Shown here in pieces: positions 27,425 to 34,971 of a stretch of 64,000 bases of DNA. Within the stretch, counting starts at the first letter, position 1. Every line of letters starts with the position of its first letter. Under the pieces are notes generated by a model. The model saw only the letters and a program-made list of their open reading frames with translations, was not told the DNA's origin and made no database searches. The stretch spans positions 372,001 to 436,000 of the forward strand of contig NZ_JAGYPL010000004.1 in the NCBI RefSeq assembly GCF_018343715.1. The letters are read 5' to 3'. This stretch comes from Bacillus sp. FJAT-49711 (GTDB taxonomy: Bacteria > Bacillota > Bacilli > Bacillales > Bacillaceae_C). The translations under genes were made by a program, and so were the position numbers.

Positions 27425-27562
27425 AAACTTACTTTCCTCCTCCGAAATTTCCCTTATTATCTCACCGTTTCATTTTTTTGTAAATAACTGATCGGGAAAT
27501 TTTTGTATGTGGGAGGTGGCTGTAATCTGTTCATTCATTTCAAATGATTGGGCAAAAGGAAA

Positions 27563-27599
27563 TACACGAGATGAAAAATATTCCTTTTCATCTCGTGTA
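27563..27599 (-). terminator. Rho-independent terminator of the VOC gene
   Basis: Perfect arms TACACGAGATGAAAA and TTTTCATCTCGTGTA (15 bp) with a 7-base loop run into TTTCCTTTTG on the minus strand, about 10 bp after the VOC stop. Confidence 0.9.
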
Positions 27600-27609
27600 C
27601 TAATTTATC

Positions 27610-28005
27610 CTATTTTGCATTCTCATCAGGTTGATGAATGCCGAAAATATTGCCTTCGGTGTCAATATAATACCCTTGCCATGCCATTCCAGGGAGGGCA
27701 TGTTTAGACTTGGCGACCTTGCCCCCAAGTTCAATAATTTTCGTTTCTGTTTTATCGTAATTTTCCACTCCCATTGTACATGCAAATCCATTTAAAGGTT
27801 GGTTTGTTTCCGGCGCAGCACTTTGACGCTGCATTAATGCACCATTAATTCCAAGTTCACTTTCCTCGCCTGTTACTGCTCCAAAGTAAGGCATTCCTGC
27901 ATAATCACTCCAATCTTGAAATGACCATCCGAATACCTCTCCATAAAACTTCTTTGCCCGTTCCATGTCATTTACATGAATTTCGAAATGAATTAATCTG
28001 CCCAT
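27610..28005 (-). CDS. VOC family protein
   Basis: This 131-residue VOC protein starts MGRLIHFEIHVNDMERAKKF with the first metal histidine, continues YGEVFGWSFQDWSD and ends YYIDTEGNIFGIHQPDENAK. It resembles the YdeA/CFP-30-like half-VOC proteins often annotated as glyoxalase-like or lactoylglutathione lyase; activity unknown. The ATG follows AGGAGGAAAGC. A decayed relative is at 16950-17235, so this gene or a close cousin was once present twice. Confidence 0.87.
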   Translation of the reverse strand: MGRLIHFEIHVNDMERAKKFYGEVFGWSFQDWSDYAGMPYFGAVTGEESELGINGALMQRQSAAPETNQPLNGFACTMGVENYDKTETKIIELGGKVAKSKHALPGMAWQGYYIDTEGNIFGIHQPDENAK

Positions 28006-28145
28006 GCTTTCCTCCTTTTTTTCATTTGTATCCGATTACATTTTTCTATTATAAAGAGTTATAGAAGGAAATTCAATTTCAGTTAACATTTGATTAGCTA
28101 AGTTAATAAATTGTGTTATAACAATAATAATAATCATGAATATAT

Positions 28146-28182
28146 AAAAAAGACCTTCCCATATTCCAGCACTGAAAAGGTC
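28146..28182 (-). terminator. Rho-independent terminator after the interrupted ORF
   Basis: GACCTTTTC pairs with GGGAAGGTC (two G-U pairs) and is followed by TTTTTT on the minus strand, 16 bp after the stop of the interrupted ORF at 28198. Confidence 0.75.
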
Positions 28183-28197
28183 AATCAATGGGATCTC

Positions 28198-28524
28198 TTA
28201 AAGCCGGTCAGCAATAAGCAAGAAATAATACGTACTAACGCATTCAGGCGGTAAGGTCGGAATACTTTTTATAGTTAAATGCACAGTCTCGCCACGATTA
28301 AGCACCCAAACACCACCGCAAACATTACTTCTTCGAGCACGGTCATATACAGACTGCCAGGAAAATGGGGATTTACAACGTATGGAATATCCATTATTAA
28401 AAATCCGAACTTCTTTGCAATGCTACATTAGAGAATTCAGGCTTCCCGTTATTTCATTAAAACCTGTTTGTTGAAAAGTTGCTACATATTGTCTTTGTAA
28501 TGTGCAGCAGTAACTCTTTTGAGT
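28198..28524 (-). pseudogene. Interrupted ORF of unknown family
   Basis: One minus-strand frame carries a protein-like sequence across a single in-frame TAG (28423-28425). Before it is QRQYVATFQQTGFNEITGSL. After it come NGYSIRCKSPFSWQSVYD, then RARRSNVCGGVWVLNRGE and TVHLTIKSIPTLPPECVS, ending YYFLLIADRL. No ATG, GTG or TTG start is evident in the frame. A good terminator follows. I do not recognise the family. It is either a recent pseudogene or, less likely, a recoded gene. Confidence 0.5.
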
Positions 28525-28583
28525 CTATACAACAAAAACTCCTGACTAAACTAGATATTTAACACATCTGTCATCTCATTTAT

Positions 28584-28934
28584 CTAAAGATGACAAAGAA
28601 TATTAATAAGCTTACCGAATGGATCTTTTACATAAAAACGTCGAACCCCCCACGGTTCTACAATTGGTCCATACTCAATTGGAATACCTGCTTTTTTTAT
28701 GCGAGTTAGTGCATTATCGAGATCATCAACTTCAATTGACAAGTCAGGCACCGGTGTCCCTGAACCGCCCTCAGAAAGAAAGCTAATTTGAGTGTCCATT
28801 TTCTCATGCGAACCGTAAGTTGCAATAAATCCCATATCCATCAGTTGATCAAGTCCGAGCACTTCTCCATAAAAGTACTTTGCTTTAGATATATCCTGAG
28901 TCCCAACATTGGCAACAATTCGTATAACCTGCAT
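28584..28934 (-). CDS. VOC family protein
   Basis: This short VOC protein of 116 residues begins IRIVANVGTQDISKAKYFYG and ends VEPWGVRRFYVKDPFGKLIN. Both halves of the fold are present: the first strand with a polar metal ligand and the final KDPFGK strand. The ATG follows AGGAGGATGTAGT. It is the fourth intact VOC gene of the window, with no clue to substrate. Confidence 0.83.
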   Translation of the reverse strand: MQVIRIVANVGTQDISKAKYFYGEVLGLDQLMDMGFIATYGSHEKMDTQISFLSEGGSGTPVPDLSIEVDDLDNALTRIKKAGIPIEYGPIVEPWGVRRFYVKDPFGKLINILCHL

Positions 28935-29543
28935 TACTACATCCTCCTAAATTTTTGATATATCATTAATAAATGAACTGATCCAATAGTTCATCTTACA
29001 GTGAATAAATTTATTGCATATCATCTGTCAAATCAACATTTCCATTGAACTCTGCACAAAAGTTCACTGAATTTCCCCTCGTTATTTTAATAACAATCAA
29101 GACTTTGTCCCCACAACCATTATAATTCCAAAATTTCATTTTCCCGATCTTGCATTGCTTTACCGACACAAGCATATCCATATTTCGCCAATTTAGTCAC
29201 TTATTTATCTTCTTATTTGAAATTAAGTTATGGACCTCTTGGCAGCTTAAAAATATCAATCTTCATTTTAAGTGTCGAAACATCACAGATAATGCTTCAA
29301 ATAAGTATAGAAAATATCTGAGAACCATTTTACAGAGTATTGGTTCTATTATGTAAACACTTGCTAAAAGAACAAAGTTTTCATTTAGTGATTAAAATAC
29401 AGCTAGATTAATGAAAGTAATATCACAAACCTTTTACATCAATATACCGGGCACTTCAAATGGCTTGGATGGAGATGTCAGATTAATATCGATGTAGGTT
29501 AGATCCTCTCTTCACATCAGCTAGTGTACAATAAATATTTAAA
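28935..29543. other. Intergenic region without a recognised gene
   Basis: About 600 AT-rich bases separate the VOC gene from the helicase gene. A 68-codon plus-strand frame exists (29150-29356) but lacks a ribosome binding site and protein-like composition. I see no RNA or mobile-element signature. Confidence 0.45.
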
Positions 29544-31772
29544 CTAAATCTGTTTTAACAAGTATTCACAAACCTTACTCGAACTAAGCCTAGCTGCTAC
29601 ATAAGGGGGCTGGACTCCTCTAGCGCCTTCAAGCGGAAGTCCTAACCACAAAACTTTCTCGTCAATAATCACAAAAGGAAATGGAAAGATTTCATCCAGC
29701 CATACATCGCACTCGCTCCACTTTTGATTCGAAATAATGGTCAACTTTATTCGATTTCCTCTATTTAGTAACTGTTTAGTCCATTCTTCGGTTAAATTGC
29801 TTTCTTCTGGCAAGGAAATAGTAATCGATGACTTTGCCGATCCCATGTCTTGAAAAACAGCTTCCACTTTTCGCGCATGAATCCATCTTAATTTTGGGTG
29901 TTGGTTTTGAATCCATGAACCAATTACTTTTGTTGTGACCGTTTGTTTGTTCCTAACCTGATGGCTAACAAGTTGTCTCAGCGTCTTTCCCGAATACATG
30001 TGCTTTTCAATAAAATTTCTATTGCTGACGTGAAGAAATTTCCCTTTCGTTCTTGTAATGGCTACGTTAATCAAACGTTCGCTTTCCTTGCCAGTTATGA
30101 GCATACCCGCCCGATTTTGCGGAGCACTATCGACCGTATCAAATATCATCACATCCCGTTCACTCCCCTGGAATCTATGGACAGTAGCCGCAATAATATC
30201 CGCTTGCCTGCGCTTTTCTTCATATATCTCTTCAAGAAGCATGCCCATAAGATTCGCCTGGGCACGGTATGGTGTAACATATCCGATCGATTTAGCACCA
30301 CTTAATGTTGATTCATGAATCAATTGAAAAGACAGCAACAGCTGCCATAGATTGAATCTTGAATTCGTTGTTTTATCACTTATACAATGTAGACCTGTAA
30401 AGCTAGTATCCAGGAGCACAGAAGCTCTCTCTTTAAAAGGAGCAAGGCTTGTGATGCTTTTCCTGCTTTTATAAACACTTTCGTGATTTCCAACGAGTGA
30501 ATGATAGATGTACTCATTGGTAAAAGCTGATATATCGGGGTGCATCCTACGCTGTTCTTTTAATAAAAATAGTTGAGGGTGAAGTTTCTCTTCATTCAAC
30601 CCTTCCACCACTCCAGCCTTATGGAATACATCTTCTTTCAGCCATTTGGCCACAAGCGGGTCACGGCTTGATGCAATCGGAGGCAACTGCTTGAAGTCGC
30701 CGCAAATAATGACTCGCTTTCCCAAATTTGCGGCAAAAGCTGCCTGTGGTACATAAGCCATACTTGCTTCATCGAGGATGACAAGATCATAATTAAGTTC
30801 ATAAACGGCACTATCACTAGCTGCTTTAGCAAGCGTCGTTCCAACTATGAACGCATCTTTTACTAATTGAACTTCCTTCTTCCGGACCTTTTCTAGAATT
30901 CTCGTAATCTTGGTTTCTAGTTCCAGCAAAAGATCGGAATCTCGTTTACTAAAAGATAGAGCCAAGTCTTGCTTTAAGTGCCGCCTTTCTTCAACTAGTC
31001 TCTCTCTATCGTGAGCAAGGAGTGGGTCATGCTTTTCAATCATCAGATTTGTTGTAATTTCTTGATGAGCTGATAGAATTTCCCCGTTGAACCCACCGTA
31101 GCGGAGCACGTCCCCTTCTCGAAATCTTTTTTTCTTTTTTATAAACTCAGTCAGTTCCCCCATCAATACATCGACAGCTTGATTGCTATGGGACAAAATC
31201 AACACTTTTTTCTTCTGAAAATATTTATTAGCTGCAGTTCTGGCTAAGGTGTATGTTTTCCCCGTACCCGGAGGACCCCAGACGAAAGTAGCTGGATTGT
31301 ATTTGGACCGCAAAATCAGTTCATGGACATTACTCTTGATCTTTTCTTCAGGATGTTTTGTTTCCATAGAAGGATTCATCAATCTTTTCACTCTTAGCCG
31401 CTTTTGTTTGCTTTTTTTGATTTCTTCGAAGCGCTCTATTAATTGTTCAAGTAACTCCCAAGGGTCATGCAACAGATAAGCATCTGGGATGAGGTCACCG
31501 AAGTTTTTTTCTAATGCAACAATAATTCCCCTTCCCTCAGAGGAAAGCACCCTTCCACTACTTTTCATCATTCCCCATTCCAATTTTATGGAGGAACCAA
31601 CTGGTATTCTTATTGAGATGGCTGTATCAAAATAATAGCTATAAGGACCGTCGTTTGATAACAGTCTTCCATTTTTCACAGAATAGCGGCTGCCTCCATA
31701 CTTTTTTAAATGATTAATCTCTTGTTGCAGAGCTTGCTGCCATTCCTTGATATATGTTTTCGTTGTTGTCAT
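29544..31772 (-). CDS. SF1 (UPF1/SMUBP2-like) helicase with possible PLD-like C-terminal domain
   Basis: The 742-residue protein carries superfamily-1 helicase motifs in order: FVWGPPGTGKTYTLAR (motif I, 166-173), LVILDEASMAYVPQ (II), ICGDFKQLPPIASS (III), LKEQRRMHPDIS (IV region), GYVTPYRAQANLM (V), TVHRFQGSERDVMIFDT and NVAITRTKGKFLHVSN (VI). An N-terminal region of about 140 residues precedes it. The last 110 residues (FPFVIIDEKVLWLGLPLEG near the end) look like a degenerate phospholipase-D/nuclease half. It probably unwinds nucleic acid with ATP. Its pathway is unknown, and an isolated defence gene is possible. Confidence 0.82.
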   Translation of the reverse strand: MTTTKTYIKEWQQALQQEINHLKKYGGSRYSVKNGRLLSNDGPYSYYFDTAISIRIPVGSSIKLEWGMMKSSGRVLSSEGRGIIVALEKNFGDLIPDAYLLHDPWELLEQLIERFEEIKKSKQKRLRVKRLMNPSMETKHPEEKIKSNVHELILRSKYNPATFVWGPPGTGKTYTLARTAANKYFQKKKVLILSHSNQAVDVLMGELTEFIKKKKRFREGDVLRYGGFNGEILSAHQEITTNLMIEKHDPLLAHDRERLVEERRHLKQDLALSFSKRDSDLLLELETKITRILEKVRKKEVQLVKDAFIVGTTLAKAASDSAVYELNYDLVILDEASMAYVPQAAFAANLGKRVIICGDFKQLPPIASSRDPLVAKWLKEDVFHKAGVVEGLNEEKLHPQLFLLKEQRRMHPDISAFTNEYIYHSLVGNHESVYKSRKSITSLAPFKERASVLLDTSFTGLHCISDKTTNSRFNLWQLLLSFQLIHESTLSGAKSIGYVTPYRAQANLMGMLLEEIYEEKRRQADIIAATVHRFQGSERDVMIFDTVDSAPQNRAGMLITGKESERLINVAITRTKGKFLHVSNRNFIEKHMYSGKTLRQLVSHQVRNKQTVTTKVIGSWIQNQHPKLRWIHARKVEAVFQDMGSAKSSITISLPEESNLTEEWTKQLLNRGNRIKLTIISNQKWSECDVWLDEIFPFPFVIIDEKVLWLGLPLEGARGVQPPYVAARLSSSKVCEYLLKQI

Positions 31773-31981
31773 TTGCTTCCCCTTGTTATTCGGCTTTGTT
31801 CCAAATTTATATTTTGAATAATAACCTATGACCTAAAATAAGAGATTCCTAGGTTGAAACTTTTTTCTAAAACCATATATAACAGAATGACCAAATGTTA
31901 AGCAATCTTTGGTCAATTTCTCTGAATACGCCTAAGTTTTCCTCTAATTTCCTCTTTTGAAAAAATGAATCTCAAAGGAAA

Positions 31982-33869
31982 ATCGAGTAGGAGGGAGTGA
32001 TTAACCCCCGACCTCTCACACCACCGTACATACCGTTCGGTATACGGCGGTTCAACTAAGATTGGTGACGCAAAGTTTCGTAACGAGATAATAGACTTTT
32101 GAGCCCTTGGGAATTCCAGTAGGAGTTTCCAAGGGTTCTGTGTAGTATCGGACTTTTGGAGATTCTCCAATAACTTCTACGTGAGTTTCCCCATTCATAA
32201 GCCTTTCCTTTCGGAACGCCAAGTCTAATGAGGTTCCTCACCTTCGTGCTTGGTTTCTTCCAATTCTTCCACATACACATCCGAAGTCTTCTTCTAATCC
32301 ATGAATCAAACTCCCTGAATACACTTGGCGTATCTGCCAGGGCGAAGTATCCGCACCATCCCATTAGATATTGGTTTAGTTTCTCTATTCGATATTCCAT
32401 GGGATAAGGTTTCTTTCTTGAGGTAATTTCTCGGATTTTATTCTTCATCCGTTTCACGCTTTCTTTGGCAATCCGAACTTTGGGTTCTTTATGAAAGGTA
32501 AAACTGAATCCAAGAAATTTCCTCTTCCAAGGACGGTCTACAGCTGACTTTTTCAAATTAACTTTCAGCTTAAGCTTTCCTTCTATAAACAAGGTGATGG
32601 AATCCATCACCCGGTTTCCTGCTTTCATTGTTTTCACATAGATATTAGCATCATCGGCGTATCGTACAAATTTGTGACCTCTTTCCTCTAACTTCTTGTC
32701 AAATTCGTCAAGGACAATGTTAGAGAGTAAAGGACTGAGAGGTCCTCCTTGTGGAGTTCCTTCCTCACTGGTTGTCACAATGCCATTTATCATGATTCCC
32801 GATTCTAGATATTTACGGATTAACTTAAGCAGGCGTTTATCTTCGATTCGTTTCGCTAGTGTCCCCATTAATTTGTCATGGTTTACTCTGTCGAAGAACT
32901 TCTCCAAGTCGATATCAACCACCCAACGATAACCTTCCTGTATATAACCTTTTGCTTTCCTAACCGCATCATGGGCGCTTCGACCTGGTCGAAATCCATA
33001 ACTATGGTCTGAGAACATCGGGTCATATATAGTCGTTAAAACTTGGGCAATTGCTTGTTGAATGAGACGGTCTGTTACGGTAGGGATACCTAATAATCGC
33101 ACCCCACCGTCAGGTTTCGGGATTTCGACCCTGCGGACGGGTTGCGGTGTATAGGTACCCTCAAGAAGTTCCATTTTCATGGATTCCCAGTGTTTCTTGA
33201 TATGCTCTCGTAGGTTTTGTACGGACATCCCATCCACACCATGACTTCCTTTATTTCGTTCCACCCTTTTCAGGGCGGAAAGGAGGTTTTCCCGTGACAG
33301 TATTCGTTCCATTAACATTGGTTACGCCTCTTTCCGTGAACAACGATTCCACTTATGCCAGTTCTGCTCCACCATCTTGAAGTCCCCCATGGGATTCACC
33401 ATATCCTCCTTCAAGCATGCCTTATCGGTTATCTGTGTTCATCGCAGGTTACTGAATGCCAAGATGTTGCTCTCTCTTAATTGTTCAGCCCTTCCCATTC
33501 TTCTCGAGTTCGAATGGTACTATGGCCTCTGCTGACTTCTGATTGTTCAGCTATCCATCACTGGATAGGTTACCAAGTGAACTTGGCGTTCCAATCAGAC
33601 CTCCCCAGGTAAGAACGTAGTCTTTCCCTCCACCTATCTGCTTCATTTACTACATACAACCTTCGGCAGAAAGGGCTTTGTTCTGTACTGCAAACTCACC
33701 CAATCGTAAATAGCCTAATATGAAGTTCGTGTTCCTCAGACCGGAGGTTTGCCGCTCGCTTCCTTCAGATTCCACGTCACCGTGGACACCCTTGCGTTAA
33801 GCTAACTGCTACTTCTGCCTTCGCAGTTCGGGACTTGCACCCTATAGACTACGCCCATGCTGGGCGCAC
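31982..33869 (-). mobile_element. Group II intron, probably bacterial class C
   Basis: The 5' end is GTGCGCCC at 33869. At the 3' end there is a domain-V-like hairpin (CCGCCGTATACC, GAAC loop, GGTATGTACGG) and a domain VI ending CTACTCGAT at about 31982. The intron encodes the reverse transcriptase at 32056-33318. It sits immediately downstream, on the same strand, of a rho-independent terminator (33876-33902), the preferred insertion context of class C introns. The reverse transcriptase has no HNH endonuclease domain, also consistent. The exact 3' boundary is inferred to within a few bases. Confidence 0.9.
32056..33318 (-). CDS. ltrA: Group II intron reverse transcriptase/maturase
   Basis: This 420-residue intron-encoded protein helps the intron splice and reverse-transcribes it into new sites. 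RT blocks are present: IPKPDGGVRLLGIPTVTDR, SYGFRPGRSAHDAV, VVDIDLEKFFDRVNHD, GTPQGGPLSPLLSNIVLDE and the active site FVRYADDANIYV (YADD at 220-223). The maturase/X domain follows (GWCGYFALADTPSVF, WKNWKKPSTKVRNL). The frame appears intact, so the intron may still be active. There is no zinc-binding HNH segment at the C-terminus. Confidence 0.95.
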   Translation of the reverse strand: MLMERILSRENLLSALKRVERNKGSHGVDGMSVQNLREHIKKHWESMKMELLEGTYTPQPVRRVEIPKPDGGVRLLGIPTVTDRLIQQAIAQVLTTIYDPMFSDHSYGFRPGRSAHDAVRKAKGYIQEGYRWVVDIDLEKFFDRVNHDKLMGTLAKRIEDKRLLKLIRKYLESGIMINGIVTTSEEGTPQGGPLSPLLSNIVLDEFDKKLEERGHKFVRYADDANIYVKTMKAGNRVMDSITLFIEGKLKLKVNLKKSAVDRPWKRKFLGFSFTFHKEPKVRIAKESVKRMKNKIREITSRKKPYPMEYRIEKLNQYLMGWCGYFALADTPSVFREFDSWIRRRLRMCMWKNWKKPSTKVRNLIRLGVPKGKAYEWGNSRRSYWRISKSPILHRTLGNSYWNSQGLKSLLSRYETLRHQS

Positions 33870-33875
33870 AGTTAA

Positions 33876-33902
33876 AAGGCAACTCCCAAAGGGTTAGTTG
33901 CC
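33876..33902 (-). terminator. Rho-independent terminator serving as the intron's insertion site
   Basis: On the minus strand GGCAACTAACCC and GGGAGTTGCC form a stem followed by TTTTAACT, then the intron's first base. A similar hairpin (GGCAACTCG, GGTTAGTTGCC) occurs at 51487-51514. Confidence 0.85.
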
Positions 33903-34103
33903 TTCTTTCAATATTTATTTTACCACTTACTCTCATCTTGGATCAGTAAATTATTCTCCCTACAAGTATGTTGCATTCATCATTTTTTCAAAAGTTTTAT
34001 ACTAATCTTTTGTTCTAAATCTAACTGTAATCATATATTTTATTAGAAGAATACATTATGTGCTTTTATGTAACACCTACCATATGAATGAGGTGAAGCC
34101 AAA

Positions 34104-34322
34104 ATGTTTGTTGTTTATTTTTTAGAAGACAAAAATATTTTATTAAATCAGCTGCTGAAACGTGTTCCATCCGTCGGTGAGAATATCATTATTAAAGGCC
34201 GTAAAGGTAAAGTTTCAAGTGTTGATCATATTGATGAAAAAAAGCTTCATGTTCAAGTTATTTTTGAAAAGGTAAATAAAAATAAACTTGTGGCAGATAA
34301 TTCAAAAAAGAAAAAAAGGTAA
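34104..34322 (+). CDS. Small conserved-looking protein of unknown function
   Basis: This 72-residue soluble basic protein starts MFVVYFLEDKNILLNQLLKR and has SVGENIIIKGRKGKV followed by a Lys-rich tail. The pattern of a GENIIIKGRKGKV beta-turn and alternating hydrophobics suggests a small beta-barrel, but I do not recognise the family. It is preceded by GAGGTGAAGCC and followed by a good terminator, so it is very probably expressed. Confidence 0.7.
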   Translation: MFVVYFLEDKNILLNQLLKRVPSVGENIIIKGRKGKVSSVDHIDEKKLHVQVIFEKVNKNKLVADNSKKKKR

Positions 34323-34383
34323 GCAACATTTGTTTCTCTCTTCACTGAAGTTTTTTTCAATAGGAGTTTTTTTGCTCCATCAT

Positions 34384-34411
34384 AAAGCCTCTCTTATTCG
34401 GAGAGGCTTTT
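34384..34411. terminator. Terminator hairpin between convergent small genes
   Basis: AAAGCCTCTC and GAGAGGCTTT form a perfect 10-bp stem with a 7-base loop followed by TTTTG on the plus strand. It can also stop the minus-strand gene at 34442. Confidence 0.85.
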
Positions 34412-34441
34412 GCATACTTTGCTTTCTATAGAGGTTCTTCA

Positions 34442-34663
34442 CTATACTTTGAATACTTCTTCTTTCGAGCTCTCTAATTGCATTCTTTCTAATTCTAGTT
34501 TTAATTTTTCCGTCTCCAGCAAGTAATTCTGATGTTTCATTTTTTCCAATTCCAGCTGATCATGAATGAATTCGCCTTTGATTTTTGCACTAGATCGCAA
34601 ATGATCCGTTATTATTCCAAGTATTGGAACTGAACAAACCATAATACCAATAATCCACCACAA
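34442..34663 (-). CDS. Small single-pass membrane protein with coiled coil
   Basis: The likely product has 73 residues: one N-terminal helix (WWIIGIMVCSVPILGII) and then a charged amphipathic helix with KMKHQNYLLETEKLKLELER, a predicted coiled coil. The start is TTG at 34663, seven bases after GAGGTG. Small proteins of this shape often modulate membrane complexes; nothing more specific can be said. Confidence 0.6.
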   Translation of the reverse strand: MWWIIGIMVCSVPILGIITDHLRSSAKIKGEFIHDQLELEKMKHQNYLLETEKLKLELERMQLESSKEEVFKV

Positions 34664-34971
34664 AGAAATCACCTCGTTTTTTACTGTTTTCAATAGTTTA
34701 ATACATTATTGATAAGTTATATATAGTGAATATACGTTGGAAAAGAAATTAAGATTCAAAGTGATATGAAATATTTTTCATGCTATAAAAAACTTAAAAT
34801 CGGAATACTTAATTACACGAATTTAGGTTCAAATATGAAATGTTATTGACCTTTCTTAAAATAAGCATTGCTAAACAGCTCCACATAGCAGGCTGTATAC
34901 GGCGGCATATAAGATACGGGTGAAATTTTTCACTTGATTACTCTTATGAATAAGCATGTTAGCAATTAATG
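34664..34971. other. Intergenic region without a recognised gene
   Basis: About 300 AT-rich bases lie between the divergently arranged small gene and the 3' end of the first sigma/anti-sigma fusion. No ORF with a ribosome binding site or strong hairpin was found. Confidence 0.4.

Noticed and set aside
29150-29356. 68-codon plus-strand frame in the spacer before the helicase
   Set aside because: It lacks a ribosome binding site and has random-like composition.
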